Made by a program: the position numbers and the translations under genes
The notes under the pieces: generated by a model
Databases searched by the model: none
What the model was told of the DNA's origin: nothing
The model's input: only the letters and a program-made list of their open reading frames with translations
Assembly: GCA_022823725.1 (NCBI GenBank)
Contig: JAJEHL010000035.1
Coordinates: 56,295-120,294 of the forward strand
Direction: 5' to 3'
DNA length: 64,000 nucleotides
Origin: Candidatus Latescibacterota bacterium
GTDB lineage: Bacteria > Latescibacterota > UBA2968
Shown here: piece after piece, positions 15,771 through 25,710 of the stretch
How the letters are laid out: each line of letters opens with the position of its first letter
Numbering within the stretch: the first letter of the stretch is position 1

Positions 15771-17234
15771 TCACGCAATCGAGAAATCAAACCTGACATG
15801 CGACTGATCGGGCGCAGCAGTAAATCTGACATTCGCCGTAGTATCTGTAATCTCAACGGCTCGCTTTGCGATATCCGTCTCTATCCCAATATCGAGACCA
15901 TCCAGACGCCATACATCCTCTTCAAATACAGCTACATTGGGTGAAAAAACTTCAAACACAAACTCCCGCGGATGTCCTGTCTCTGTCTGCTGCTCACCTC
16001 TAATCTCAGCCTCAATCAACAGACGCCCCGCTTCCGCCTTCGCAGCAACCTGTCCAATATGCCGCAACGCGAGCCAACCGGTCTCTCCATCTGGCATGCG
16101 CCAGTGAATCGTCGCCGGATGGTATTGGAAGCTGCGACCAGAATAACCACCCGAATCCTCTGCGCCGATCATGTAATGCTCATCTATCCACGCGGTTGCA
16201 ACCCGCTCATCCGTGATCCGTTTCTCAACACCTCGCGGACCTTCAAAAGCCGAGAAAGCAACAGCGATCTCTGGCGGTGCATCAACCCCGAGAATTGCAA
16301 GACAAGGTCCATAATTGAACTCGGAATTAATCTCCTCTCCCTCCGGAAACGGCGTCACCTCAGGACCAAACGCGAGCCAAATATGCAGACTCGCAAGCGC
16401 GGTATAATGCTTCATATCCATCCCATAGCTACGCGAAAAAGGCCCGCATAGATTGCCCAGTCCCGCGTGATAATAGCGCGCAATATCCCGCCAGAGTTCC
16501 GCCTCCATATACGCACCCAATTCGTGGAGTGAACTGCTCTCCAAATAGCGTCGCCAGAAACCGAGCGCGTAAAGATTCACGCCGTAGTACGTCGGTGAAT
16601 TGTACTCCGCAAAAGCATTATTCTGCGCGAACAAACGATAGACCTCACCGCCAAATTCCTCACCGTATAAAACCATCTCATCATTTCCAATACGCCTTCC
16701 AACCCACACGGACAGCGCAGCCTTCATCAAAGCGATATTCGAATACGTCGGCGGACAGCGTTCCGGCGGCTCACCCACAACAGCCATCTCCAAAGACCGG
16801 ATCATGCGATCAACCAGCCGCTGGGGCAACCGATCCCCGTACTCCTCCAGCGCGGTCGCAAACCCAAGCCCGATAAATTGCCGCCAGTTCGGATCATAAG
16901 TTCGCCACATCACGGCATCACCCTCTGAGGGATGTGGCTCGCCCACATAGCGATAAAAAGTACCGTGATACGGCGTCCCCGGCTCATCGAACTGATTGTC
17001 GATAATCGCATCAACCGTACGGCACGCCCGCTCGACATCGTCACCCTGATTGCGAAGCAGAAGCCCCACCGCGAACCAGACCGAATTCCGAACCATCAGC
17101 ACGGCATCATTCTGGCGATGGGACCACAACAACGCACCATCGGGATCCCAGAACCCCTCTGACCACTCGAGCGACTCAGTTGCGAGATGCCTTGCATGGG
17201 GGGATAAATCGGATAAAGAGAGTCCTTCAGACAT
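15771..17234 (-). CDS. Alpha/alpha-toroid protein, probable glycan-processing enzyme
   Basis: The 487-residue product has no signal peptide. Its long helical first part contains WSEGFWDPDGALLW, NSVWFAVGLLLR and YNSPTYYGVNLYALGFWR (about 214-231). A beta-rich end follows (ATIHWRMPDGETGWLALRH). Helical-toroid domains followed by a beta sandwich are typical of polysaccharide lyases and heparinase-like or six-hairpin glycosidase proteins, but no catalytic residues can be named with certainty. It is the first gene of a minus-strand run leading into the PiT-like and PhyH genes. Function is inference. Confidence 0.5.
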   Translation of the reverse strand: MSEGLSLSDLSPHARHLATESLEWSEGFWDPDGALLWSHRQNDAVLMVRNSVWFAVGLLLRNQGDDVERACRTVDAIIDNQFDEPGTPYHGTFYRYVGEPHPSEGDAVMWRTYDPNWRQFIGLGFATALEEYGDRLPQRLVDRMIRSLEMAVVGEPPERCPPTYSNIALMKAALSVWVGRRIGNDEMVLYGEEFGGEVYRLFAQNNAFAEYNSPTYYGVNLYALGFWRRYLESSSLHELGAYMEAELWRDIARYYHAGLGNLCGPFSRSYGMDMKHYTALASLHIWLAFGPEVTPFPEGEEINSEFNYGPCLAILGVDAPPEIAVAFSAFEGPRGVEKRITDERVATAWIDEHYMIGAEDSGGYSGRSFQYHPATIHWRMPDGETGWLALRHIGQVAAKAEAGRLLIEAEIRGEQQTETGHPREFVFEVFSPNVAVFEEDVWRLDGLDIGIETDIAKRAVEITDTTANVRFTAAPDQSHVRFDFSIA

Positions 17235-17305
17235 TGCGTACTTCCCTGTTCAAATTTGTTATTAGACGAGCACAATATACACCAAAAAATCCGTTGCGAA
17301 ATTGA

Positions 17306-18004
17306 CTACGCCGCATGTTGCCGCAACGCTTCGGCAATACGTATGAAGCGCGTATCATCGGGAAACTGCGCAAGCCATTCCAGCAACGTCTTATTATCCT
17401 CTGTAAACTCCGCATCCGGATCGGCGCCACTTTCCAAAAGCAACTCTACCGTATCGAGATGACCGTGCCCGCCAGCGCAATACAACACCGTATGCCCGCG
17501 ATCATTTGCGACATTGACATCTGCGCCATACGCGATCAACAAACGCACAATCTCCGTATCGCCATTGCGTGCCGCGTGATGAATGGGATGATCTCCGCGC
17601 CCATCTACCGCCGTCGCCAGATGGGGATGCCTGTTGAGCAACGCCTGCACCCGCGCAGCATCCGCGAGAAAAACCGACACCAGGAATTGCCGCGACAAAT
17701 CATCGGTCGGACGAACATGGGAATCCAAGACACCGTATTGAATAAGCAGCGAAACAATACTTTTATTGTCCGGAACCTCGCCAGCGTAGTGCAACACATA
17801 GCCATCATGGGCAGATAGATCGGCCCCCGCCTCAATAAGCAGTCGCACGACATCCTCACGTCGCCAGAGTCCCGCGTGAAAAATAGGCCGCCATTCGTAT
17901 TCATCATCCGCGTCAACAACAGCGGGATCGGCTGCAATCATTTCGCGCACAGCGTCGATATCCCCATGCCTGCATGCATCGTGAATTGTTAGTGTATCAC
18001 TCAT
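17306..18004 (-). CDS. Ankyrin repeat protein
   Basis: The 232-residue product consists of about five ankyrin repeats: IHDACRHGDIDAVREMIAAD, WRPIFHAGLWRREDVVRLLI, PIHHAARNGDTEIVRLLIAY and VLYCAGGHGHLDTVELLLES, plus a degenerate one around LHYAGEVPDNKSIV. No signal peptide or catalytic domain is visible, so it should be a cytosolic binding scaffold. The ATG at 18004 follows AAGGAGG; the longer ORF would run back into the methyltransferase gene. It is separated from that gene by 16 bp. Confidence 0.88.
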   Translation of the reverse strand: MSDTLTIHDACRHGDIDAVREMIAADPAVVDADDEYEWRPIFHAGLWRREDVVRLLIEAGADLSAHDGYVLHYAGEVPDNKSIVSLLIQYGVLDSHVRPTDDLSRQFLVSVFLADAARVQALLNRHPHLATAVDGRGDHPIHHAARNGDTEIVRLLIAYGADVNVANDRGHTVLYCAGGHGHLDTVELLLESGADPDAEFTEDNKTLLEWLAQFPDDTRFIRIAEALRQHAA

Positions 18005-18020
18005 TGCTTCTCTAACCTCC

Positions 18021-18626
18021 TTAAATGCGTCGCGCAATAACAGAATGAAAACAAGTCCCATCTCGGGGTTCTAATCTGCGATAGTATTCCAACCTGAATG
18101 ACTTCTGCAAAACTTTCAGAAGTGTCTCTGTACTTCTCAAAGAGAAAAACCGCTTTGGCTCGTAAGTATCTCGCTCCCAAACACCTTCAAAATCTTCGCC
18201 TCCCCACACGCCAACATACATCAATCCATCCTCTATGAGCCGCGCCGCAATCAAATCGAAAATCTCATCTATATCTGCCTGCGGGACATGCAACAGACAA
18301 TTCATAGAATAAACCGCATCAAAAGCCTCGCTCAACTGATCGAGATTATAGCAATCCAGAACACGAGCGGAAACCCCCTTCTCTCTCGCCAGCTTTACCA
18401 TCGTCGGTGCGTTGTCAACCGCAAAAACCTGAAAACCCTGCGCTTGAAAAAATTTCGCATCGTGACCGGGACCGCATCCCAATTCGAGAACAGAACTTCG
18501 CTGCTCGTTTCTCAAACACTGCAAAAATTCGCTTCGCTCTCGCACCTTAAACTCATCAGTAGAACTATGCTCCCTATCCAACGCATGTCTTTCATACGAG
18601 GCAATCAAGCTGTTGGTGAACTCCAT
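18021..18626 (-). CDS. Class I SAM-dependent methyltransferase
   Basis: The 201-residue product has motif I as VLELGCGPGHDAKFFQAQGF (about 45-64), the strand-2 acidic residue in VFAVDNAPTMVKLAREKG, and FDAVYSMNCLLHVP as motif IV with its following loop. A lid-like insertion is followed by RFFSLRSTETLLKVLQKSF. It resembles ubiquinone/menaquinone-type and thiopurine-type methyltransferases, with no clear substrate. AGGAGG precedes the ATG. It faces the glutamine synthetase gene divergently across a 294-bp gap with no other convincing feature. Confidence 0.87.
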   Translation of the reverse strand: MEFTNSLIASYERHALDREHSSTDEFKVRERSEFLQCLRNEQRSSVLELGCGPGHDAKFFQAQGFQVFAVDNAPTMVKLAREKGVSARVLDCYNLDQLSEAFDAVYSMNCLLHVPQADIDEIFDLIAARLIEDGLMYVGVWGGEDFEGVWERDTYEPKRFFSLRSTETLLKVLQKSFRLEYYRRLEPRDGTCFHSVIARRI

Positions 18627-18920
18627 GAAAGCCTCCTAAAATGAATTTGACAGATGGGAATAGCTTGATTTTCAGCCACAGCCACTTATATTTCCGACTG
18701 CAAATGATACGACCTTACGCGATGTATGACTTCAAATATAAGAAAGTCAAAATCACTGGATTGCGGCTAACCCCCTGCCGCAATGACGGCTCTAAAATCC
18801 TTGTTTTGCTGACTGCTGACCACTGTTTTCTTGACCATTATTCTAAAGTCACATGACCTTATTATGTGTTGCAACCTCCACAAAATCAAAACATTTTTTG
18901 TAGATAGGGCAAAGAACTTT

Positions 18921-20285
18921 ATGACAACAGATCAAATCAAAGCGCGTCTTGAAAGCGACAAAATTCAAAAAATCAAACTCGCTGGCTTCGACATCGACGG
19001 CGTCATGCGCGGCAAATACATATCACTCGACAAATTCTTTTCCGCCATCGAAAAGGGCCTGGGCTTCTGTGATGTGACATTTGGCTGGGACATGATCGAT
19101 CAGCTCTACGAACAACCCACCGTCACGGGCTGGCACACTGGATATCCGGACCTCCTCGCCAAAATTGACCTCAGTACCTATCGCGTAATACCCTGGGAAC
19201 AAAATACCGCGTTATTTTTACTCGACTTTTACGAAAACGAAAATCAGCCACTTGCGGTATCCCCGCGCCAACTGCTTCAAACAGTCGTACGCAAAGCGAA
19301 TGACATGGGATTTCAGCCGTACATGTCAGCGGAATACGAATACTTCATCTTCCGGGAAACGCCCCACTCCCTTGAGGACAAAGGGTTTGAGAACATGACG
19401 CCGCTATCGCCGGGCTGGTTTGGCTACAGTGTATTGCGAGCATCTGCGGCTTCAGAATTTGTTCACGCAATAATCGACGGAATGGAAGCGTATGACGTGG
19501 AACTGGAAGGAATACACACCGAAACCGGACCCGGCGTATATGAAACTGCGATTCAGTACGACACAGCGTGCAACGCCGCAGACAAAGCCGCGCTATTCAA
19601 AACTGGCGTCAAAGAGATACTATCCAGACACGGACTCGTCGCAACCTTTATGGCGAGATGGAGTCCAGACTACCCCGGTTGCAGCGGGCACCTGCACCAG
19701 AGCTTGTGGAATTTAGAGGGAAACACAAATCTATTTGCCGACGAATCAGATCCGCAAGGCCTGTCTCAAATAATGAAACACTATATCGCCGGACAAACCG
19801 CTACAATGCCCCACATGATGGCACTGATATGCCCGACCATCAACGCCTACAAACGAACAGTCCCTGGAGCCTGGGCACCGACCAACGCCTCCTGGGGAAT
19901 AGAAAACCGAACCGCATCTCTCCGTGCAATCCCCGGTACATCTCCCAAATCCACGCGCACCGAATATCGACTGGCTGGCTCTGACGCCAACCCTCACATC
20001 TCGATGGCCGCCAGCCTTGCCGCCGGACTATACGGCATAGAACATCAACTCGACCCCGGCGAACCATTCACGGGAAATGCCTACGAAGCCCCCGAAGGGC
20101 GATTCGAACCACTGCCAAAATCACTTGAAGAAGCGACAGATCAGTTAAAAAACAGCGAAACTATCCGCGCCTGTCTCGGCGACGCATTTGTAGATCACTT
20201 CGCAATCACCCGCGAACATGAAATTGCGGAATATCGCCGCGCCATAACGGATTGGGAACTCAAGCGATACTTTGAAATCATCTGA
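18921..20285 (+). CDS. Glutamine synthetase family protein
   Basis: The 454-residue product has the GS beta-grasp N-domain (KLAGFDIDGVMRGKYISLDK) and catalytic domain. YMSAEYEYFIF carries metal-binding glutamates, LEGIHTETGPGVYE the second glutamate set, GCSGHLHQSLW the ammonium and ATP region, and ASLRAIPG and RTEYRLAGSDANPHISMAAS the substrate and ATP binding arginines. No adenylylation-site tyrosine context is seen. The shortened N-terminus fits GlnA paralogues that glutamylate amines or amino-sugar compounds rather than housekeeping GlnA. The ATG at 18921 was chosen over an upstream ATG because family homology begins here. It overlaps the GMC gene tail to tail by 8 bp. Confidence 0.85.
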   Translation: MTTDQIKARLESDKIQKIKLAGFDIDGVMRGKYISLDKFFSAIEKGLGFCDVTFGWDMIDQLYEQPTVTGWHTGYPDLLAKIDLSTYRVIPWEQNTALFLLDFYENENQPLAVSPRQLLQTVVRKANDMGFQPYMSAEYEYFIFRETPHSLEDKGFENMTPLSPGWFGYSVLRASAASEFVHAIIDGMEAYDVELEGIHTETGPGVYETAIQYDTACNAADKAALFKTGVKEILSRHGLVATFMARWSPDYPGCSGHLHQSLWNLEGNTNLFADESDPQGLSQIMKHYIAGQTATMPHMMALICPTINAYKRTVPGAWAPTNASWGIENRTASLRAIPGTSPKSTRTEYRLAGSDANPHISMAASLAAGLYGIEHQLDPGEPFTGNAYEAPEGRFEPLPKSLEEATDQLKNSETIRACLGDAFVDHFAITREHEIAEYRRAITDWELKRYFEII

Positions 20286-21780
20286 ACGCCGCCACAATAT
20301 AGTTCCCCACCCGCAGGGCATTTGCCGCAATCGTCAAACTCGGATTGACGCCGCCAGATGTGGGAAATACGCTCCCATCCGTCACAAATAAATTGTCAAC
20401 CCCCCGAAACTGGCAATTTTCATCCAGCACACTCGTCTCTTCATCATCGCCCATACGCACTGACCCCACGCCGTGGGAAAAGGTATCAATGCGATACGTA
20501 TGAAAAAAAAACGCGCCCGACGCGCGCAAAATCCCTTTGGCCTTCTCCACGAGATAATCGCGGCGCTCACAATCTCGCGCAGTGTACTGATGTATGACCT
20601 GTGCGCGGCTAATTCCATACACATCCTTCTCATCTGCCAGCACCACGCGATTCTCAAACTGTGGCTCATCCTCTGCAACACACAACAGATTCTGCAAAAA
20701 GCCAGCAACTGTTGCCGTCAGGTTTTTAAGCCCAAAAGGCGCATGGTGCTTCAGAGCTATGGGCGATGGCGTGTAAATATCCTGAATCACCCCAACGGCG
20801 CGGCCATCCTGCTCTCGACAATCCTCGTAAAAATCCGAAAAACACACTTGCTTGTGAAACACCTGTTCCGGATTCGTGCGAAACGGAAACACCCCCGCCA
20901 CGACAGCATTGCAATGACGCATCAAAAAACGCCCAATCAAATCACCCTGCGGAAACGAATGCAACTCTGACCGCAACAAAATAGCCGGACTTTGCAGCGC
21001 CCCTGCAGCAACAACAGCAACAGGCGCAGGCACCTCAAACGCCTTTTTTGTTCGCCGATCCACACACGCCACAGCGCGCACGCGCCCCCCTTTACAAATA
21101 ACACGCGCAACCTGCACCCCCGTCAAAATATCAGCTCCTGCATCCTGCGCCAATTTGAGCAACGTCATCGTCAGATCATTTTTAGCCTCAATTTGACACG
21201 GAAAACCATCGCAGGTCAAACATCGGATACACACCGTTCGCGCCCGATCCGAAAAATTGATCGCCAATGGTATCCGAAAAGGCCGATACCCCAGCGCACA
21301 TCCAGCATCCCAAATGCGTTGTGCAGGGCGGGACAGTTCAATAGGCGGATACAAATAGTCCCCTATTCGCGGCGGCTCGCACGGATCGCTCCCCGCCTCT
21401 CCATGCACTTCCAACAAGCGCTCGACACAATCGTAATGCGGGGCAAGATCTCCATACAAAATCGGCCACGCGACCAAATCTTCTTCGCGCAGCCTCAGCG
21501 ATGCCCCGCCGTAAAATACGGACATCCCACCAACCACTTCATTCTCGACCACATCTGCAAAATCGCGGTCCTCATATTGCCTGACGCGAAGCGGCGATGG
21601 ACCCTGATAGCGTTTCTCAACCAGCACAGAACGGGGATCCCAATCCTCTGCATCGCGCCTTGCCCAATCGCCCCGTTCCAACAGTAAAACCTTCATACCC
21701 GCCGCAGCCAACACATAAGCGCAGGCACTGCCTCCAAATCCCGTACCGATAATAACAGCGTCGTAGTCGTTAAAATTCAT
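20278..21780 (-). CDS. GMC family oxidoreductase
   Basis: The 500-residue product starts with the FAD Rossmann motif AVIIGTGFGGSACAYVLAAA and LLLERG. VVGGMSVFYGGASLRLREED is the flavin-attachment and substrate region. VVAAGALQSPAILLRS is the GMC signature. The active-site histidine is in FSHGVGSVRMGDD, and DGSVFPTSGGVNPSLTIAAN closes the fold. RTVCIRCLTCDGFPC has four cysteines and could hold a metal or [Fe-S] centre. GMC enzymes oxidise alcohols such as sterols, cholines or sugars. Its start overlaps the duplicated membrane protein, tying it to the lipid cluster. Confidence 0.87.
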   Translation of the reverse strand: MNFNDYDAVIIGTGFGGSACAYVLAAAGMKVLLLERGDWARRDAEDWDPRSVLVEKRYQGPSPLRVRQYEDRDFADVVENEVVGGMSVFYGGASLRLREEDLVAWPILYGDLAPHYDCVERLLEVHGEAGSDPCEPPRIGDYLYPPIELSRPAQRIWDAGCALGYRPFRIPLAINFSDRARTVCIRCLTCDGFPCQIEAKNDLTMTLLKLAQDAGADILTGVQVARVICKGGRVRAVACVDRRTKKAFEVPAPVAVVAAGALQSPAILLRSELHSFPQGDLIGRFLMRHCNAVVAGVFPFRTNPEQVFHKQVCFSDFYEDCREQDGRAVGVIQDIYTPSPIALKHHAPFGLKNLTATVAGFLQNLLCVAEDEPQFENRVVLADEKDVYGISRAQVIHQYTARDCERRDYLVEKAKGILRASGAFFFHTYRIDTFSHGVGSVRMGDDEETSVLDENCQFRGVDNLFVTDGSVFPTSGGVNPSLTIAANALRVGNYIVAAFR

Positions 21781-22571
21781 AAAATCTCAAAAACATACAA
21801 AACAATTAACCCAACAATAATGACGAGTGCCCCATAGTGGAATTTTTCTCGGGCATCAATACACCTCTGAATCCGCGGCAAATCCGGGCGGAACTTACCC
21901 GACATCGTACGCTGAATATAAGTCTTGTAATACTCCACGACAAAACGCTCCAACCCACCATTCATATAAACCAGAAACCCCAACGATATGGGATGCATGG
22001 GATCATTTAAAAAATAGAACAGCGGCGAACAAATCGCCAGCACCAGACCCGACCGCTGAAATTTCAAAATTTTAAACCCCTCAAACGGCGCATCTTTATA
22101 CGCCCCACCAAGCGACACCAGCAGACCCGTAATATAAGCCGTCAGAAGAAATACCCAGAACATCATCACAGGCGCGGGAACCAACAACACGGCAAAAACG
22201 CCCAGCACCAGCAGAATTCCCACAGAATAGCGCAACAAATCGCTCGCGACATACCGACCAAAAAACGTAATGCGCGAAGGCACAAAATACTTATCCTGAT
22301 CTTCCGTGCGAAAAAACCCCTTGTAAAGCTCCGCCAAAAACCGTTCCAACCCCATGATCAGAAAAAAAACCTGAACCCACCCCAACGCAGAAAAACTCGC
22401 TTCAAAAATCGGTACAAAATACAACACCGCAAAAATCACAACATGAAAATAAATACTCCGCGGAAACGTCCTGGGCTTAAAATCCTCATAAGGCGAATCC
22501 TTGAACGCCCCCCACAAAGACGTATAAAGTCCCGACACAATACTCACGCCCAGACCGAGATAAAAATTCAT
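21777..22571 (-). CDS. Membrane protein with internal duplication
   Basis: The 264-residue product consists of two related halves of about 85 residues. Residues 14-101 read GLYTSLWGAFKDSPYEDFK, then MGLERFLAELYKGFF. Residues 149-234 read GLLVSLGGAYKDAPFEGFK, then GGLERFVVEYYKTYI, and both halves end in an F/RP..RI block. Each half carries two hydrophobic helices, with further helices between and at the C-terminus. No family was recognised. It sits 2 bp after the RND gene and overlaps the GMC oxidoreductase start, so it is very likely a component of the same system. Confidence 0.75.
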   Translation of the reverse strand: MNFYLGLGVSIVSGLYTSLWGAFKDSPYEDFKPRTFPRSIYFHVVIFAVLYFVPIFEASFSALGWVQVFFLIMGLERFLAELYKGFFRTEDQDKYFVPSRITFFGRYVASDLLRYSVGILLVLGVFAVLLVPAPVMMFWVFLLTAYITGLLVSLGGAYKDAPFEGFKILKFQRSGLVLAICSPLFYFLNDPMHPISLGFLVYMNGGLERFVVEYYKTYIQRTMSGKFRPDLPRIQRCIDAREKFHYGALVIIVGLIVLYVFEIL

Positions 22572-22573
22572 AG

Positions 22574-25018
22574 CTATAATTCCGATTCGTCTAATGTCTT
22601 CACTTCACTTTTCTCACGCCCTCGATCTCCCCCAAGCACTTCCAAAATAGCGGGCAGCACCAGCACGGCAGCCACAAAACAAGTCAACAAACCAATCAAC
22701 GCCAACCGCCCAATTGAGTTCAGGCCGGGATGTGTCGCCATCATCAATCCAAAAAAGCCCACCATCGTCGTCAGCATAGAAATGAACATCGCCCCACCAG
22801 TACTCCTGATCACCACCGGCATAGACCCGGGGCCCTCCTCTCGATATCGGTGATAGAGATGCACCCCATTGTCAATTCCCATACCAATAATAGTGGGCAG
22901 CGCGACCATATTGTAGAAATTGAGCTTCAAATCCTGCAAATACAGCGACCCACACATCCACACAGTGCCGCAGGCAAGGGGAAAGATCACCAGCAAAGCA
23001 GAGCGCAAACTCCGAAAATCAGCCAGCACAATGAGCAACACAACCACCACTGTCAGCGAGATTGCACGCGGACTATCGCGCAACATCAAGCGCAACATAT
23101 CGGCAAAAATGATATTGGAACTCGACGAATAAAATACCTTGCCCGATGCGGTGTGAATTTCGTGCGAATCTTCGGCAAATGCAATGGCATTTTTTCCATC
23201 GCGCAACTGTACACTCGGCAAAATTTGTGCAAAATACGCCTGGCTCCCATCAATCGTCTCAAATTTTCTCAATAAGTTTTCGGGCAAATCCTCAACCGAA
23301 AGTCTTTTGACATCCAACAAATCGCGCAGAGAATCGAGTTGTGCCTTTTGTGCGCCCTTGATCAACTTCGCGCCCTCGCCATTGGCCAGCGTGCGAATTT
23401 CTCCAATAATATCCAGCTTCTCGTCTTGACCGCGCAACTCTGTCCAGAGTGTTTTAACTTTATCAATCGTCGGCGTCGGATCATCTTCGGCTATCTTCTT
23501 TTCCAATGCAGCCACAATTTCATCGAGTTCCGCCTTGCTATCCGCCAGCACGATACCATAAGACTGTGATTCACTGCCGTATCTCGGAATCGTCGCCATC
23601 TTTTGTTTGACCTTGACCGATGCGGGCAAGTTAGAGCGCAAATTGGTAAAATCGTATTCAAAATCTATATCTCGTAAATGTATGCCCAGATATATCGTGA
23701 GGATCAGCGCGCCGGCAATCACCAATTTTGGATATGGGAAATGCCCCTGGCTGCCGCCCCAATTGTGTCCCCACACATGCCGCATGCGAATCCACATGAA
23801 CCTTTGATCCGCCAGCACCAGCACAGCGGGCAATACAGTCGTCATAGAGACCAGCGACATCAAAATGCCCGTACCCACAATAAAACCGAACTCGGAAAAG
23901 CCCCTGAAATCTGTCAGCGTCAGAGAAAAGAACGCAATAGACGTGGTAATCGCCGCCGTCAAAATAGCCTGTCCAGTCTGACTCAGCATCGTCTCTATGG
24001 ACATTCGCACATCCGTCTTGTCCATGCGAACTTCGAGATATCGCGCAAACATGTGAATACCAAAATCGATCCCCAGCCCAAACAAAATCACAAACAAAAA
24101 AGCCGTCATAGTATTCAAATTGCCGATAACCCAGTACGTAATCGCAAATGCCCAGATCAAACCCATCGCCAGCGGAATAGCCACAAAAAAAGCCGCCAAT
24201 GGCTGGCGGAAATAAAACGTCAAAAGCGCGACAATACCCACGACACCAAATATCAACGTCGAGCGGACATCGCTTAAAATGGTATCGTATTCGTCAATTT
24301 TGTTCTTAAACGGCCCTCCGTATTCAATCGACATCTGAGGGTGATACGCGCGCGGATTCACCTTCTTGACCGCCTGCTGGATCACCCGCTGCATATCCTT
24401 GGCAAAACCGATATTGCTCACCGTACCCGCTGCCATCGCCTCCAATGCCAGGATGGTGCGGTCGGGATTGGTATAATACGTCTCATCTCCATTATCTGCC
24501 GTGCGATACTTAGCCTCAATATCCGAAAAATCGAGCACGGCTTCTTCTTCATCAAGAGAAATATACAACGGCGACAGCTTTAACTTTTCCTGGATGATAT
24601 AATCATCTATCCGCGTGAGAATCTCATCCAAATCATCCGTTTCCATAAACAACAGCGCGTTCTTGCGATAAAATTCCGCATCTCGCTTATAATCGATAAA
24701 GTTTATATAAGTCTCGTATTTTTCGTCCTGTAATTCATGTGCCAGATCCTCGGCAAAACGCCTATTTGCCTCAAAATCGGAACTTTGCACCAAAACCACC
24801 AAACTGCCCACACCACCCACGCGCTGTTTGATTTCATTGAGCGTCTTCACACTCTGATAATTTTCCGGGATCAGGGCAACGAGGTCCGTCTCGAGTTTGC
24901 GTCCGAGCCTGTACACAAAAATACTGCAAAAAGCCGTCAACAAAATCGACACCACAAGAATACCTCTGTAGTGCCGATATGCAAACCCCGCCAAAAAACG
25001 AAGCACCACTTCAACCAA
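22574..25018 (-). CDS. RND/MMPL-family transporter, HpnN-like
   Basis: The 814-residue product has the RND layout: one N-terminal membrane helix, a large periplasmic loop, five clustered helices, then the same arrangement repeated. LNTMTAFLFVILFGLGIDFG in the first half and YNMVALPTIIGMGIDNGVHL in the second are the paired MMPL signatures carrying the proton-relay aspartates. The C-terminal cytoplasmic tail is acidic (VKTLDESEL). Such proteins export lipids, including hopanoids by HpnN. Placement 14 bp after an MlaC/HpnM-like gene strengthens a lipid role; the cargo is inference. Confidence 0.85.
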   Translation of the reverse strand: MVEVVLRFLAGFAYRHYRGILVVSILLTAFCSIFVYRLGRKLETDLVALIPENYQSVKTLNEIKQRVGGVGSLVVLVQSSDFEANRRFAEDLAHELQDEKYETYINFIDYKRDAEFYRKNALLFMETDDLDEILTRIDDYIIQEKLKLSPLYISLDEEEAVLDFSDIEAKYRTADNGDETYYTNPDRTILALEAMAAGTVSNIGFAKDMQRVIQQAVKKVNPRAYHPQMSIEYGGPFKNKIDEYDTILSDVRSTLIFGVVGIVALLTFYFRQPLAAFFVAIPLAMGLIWAFAITYWVIGNLNTMTAFLFVILFGLGIDFGIHMFARYLEVRMDKTDVRMSIETMLSQTGQAILTAAITTSIAFFSLTLTDFRGFSEFGFIVGTGILMSLVSMTTVLPAVLVLADQRFMWIRMRHVWGHNWGGSQGHFPYPKLVIAGALILTIYLGIHLRDIDFEYDFTNLRSNLPASVKVKQKMATIPRYGSESQSYGIVLADSKAELDEIVAALEKKIAEDDPTPTIDKVKTLWTELRGQDEKLDIIGEIRTLANGEGAKLIKGAQKAQLDSLRDLLDVKRLSVEDLPENLLRKFETIDGSQAYFAQILPSVQLRDGKNAIAFAEDSHEIHTASGKVFYSSSSNIIFADMLRLMLRDSPRAISLTVVVVLLIVLADFRSLRSALLVIFPLACGTVWMCGSLYLQDLKLNFYNMVALPTIIGMGIDNGVHLYHRYREEGPGSMPVVIRSTGGAMFISMLTTMVGFFGLMMATHPGLNSIGRLALIGLLTCFVAAVLVLPAILEVLGGDRGREKSEVKTLDESEL

Positions 25019-25032
25019 TGAATGCCACCTTT

Positions 25033-25629
25033 CTAATCCGACGTATCTTCACCCAGTTTTTTTTTCAACTTATCCATCAAGCTGGCAAAAGAAGACCTGC
25101 GAATCTCCCGGCGAAACTGCGACCGGTTGCTGCGCGCAACACTCAGCTCATCGATGACCATGTCGTAAATCAACCACTTGTCATCAACGAGATGCAATTT
25201 ATAGTCAATCGTACTCGACTCCCGCCTGTAATACACCACCGTCTTGACAATAGCCTGTGTACTATCAACCTCGACACCCGTATAGTCGATCTTTTCCGCT
25301 TTCGTATATAGCGCGGGATCGGCGTAATTCCTCTCGATCAACTGCCTGTTCACAGCCACAAAATCAGCCCGTTCTTCCTCTGTTCGCGCTGCCCAATCCC
25401 GACCGAGGGACTCCCGGCTAAAGGTTTCAAAATCGAACAACTCACCGACAATAGCTTTAAGCGCGGCACGCTCTTCGGGCGTATCGCCTTTCGTTTCTGA
25501 ACGCACAATATCCTGAATCGCCCGATCGCGGCTCTTCACCATCTCGAGCAGCGCATCGCCCTGATCAGACGCGCCCGCCACGCCCATCAAAACGAGTATT
25601 AGGAACACAGGTCTGAAAAATAAAATCAT
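25033..25629 (-). CDS. MlaC/Ttg2D/HpnM-like periplasmic lipid-binding protein
   Basis: The 198-residue product has an N-terminal signal peptide (MILFFRPVFLILVLMGVAGA, cleavage near residue 20). The MlaC fold blocks follow: ELFDFETFSRESLGRDWAAR, ADFVAVNRQLIERNYADP, TVVYYRRESSTIDYKLHLVD and DKWLIYDMVIDELSVARSNR. MlaC ferries phospholipids between membranes, and the relative HpnM belongs to hopanoid clusters. No MlaD/E/F partners are present in the window; the RND protein downstream is the likely partner instead. Confidence 0.87.
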   Translation of the reverse strand: MILFFRPVFLILVLMGVAGASDQGDALLEMVKSRDRAIQDIVRSETKGDTPEERAALKAIVGELFDFETFSRESLGRDWAARTEEERADFVAVNRQLIERNYADPALYTKAEKIDYTGVEVDSTQAIVKTVVYYRRESSTIDYKLHLVDDKWLIYDMVIDELSVARSNRSQFRREIRRSSFASLMDKLKKKLGEDTSD

Positions 25630-25641
25630 AACATATCGCCT

Positions 25642-25710
25642 ATTATATCAACGACTTGTTTACAGACGGAATCTCTGTCAAGTTTAGTATCTTTCTCACA
25701 CAAAGTCAAG
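25642..25710 (-). promoter_or_regulatory. Candidate promoters of the mlaC-RND-GMC operon
   Basis: Two candidates read on the minus strand. TTGACT (25710-25705) is followed after 17 bases by TAAACT (25687-25682). A perfect TATAAT (25647-25642) lies 12 bases before the mlaC-like ATG but has no good -35 at the usual distance. The 338-bp gap 25630-25967 also holds an AT-rich stretch (about 25745-25825) and the inverted repeat at 25905-25943; no gene was seen in it. Confidence 0.45.

Noticed and set aside
18627..18920. Small plus-strand gene at 18641-18856
   Set aside because: No ribosome-binding site, no recognisable protein pattern, and a composition typical of intergenic sequence between divergent genes.
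18921..20285. Housekeeping GlnA
   Set aside because: The fold is right, but the N-terminus is short and no adenylylation-site tyrosine context is visible; a GlnA-like paralogue is safer.
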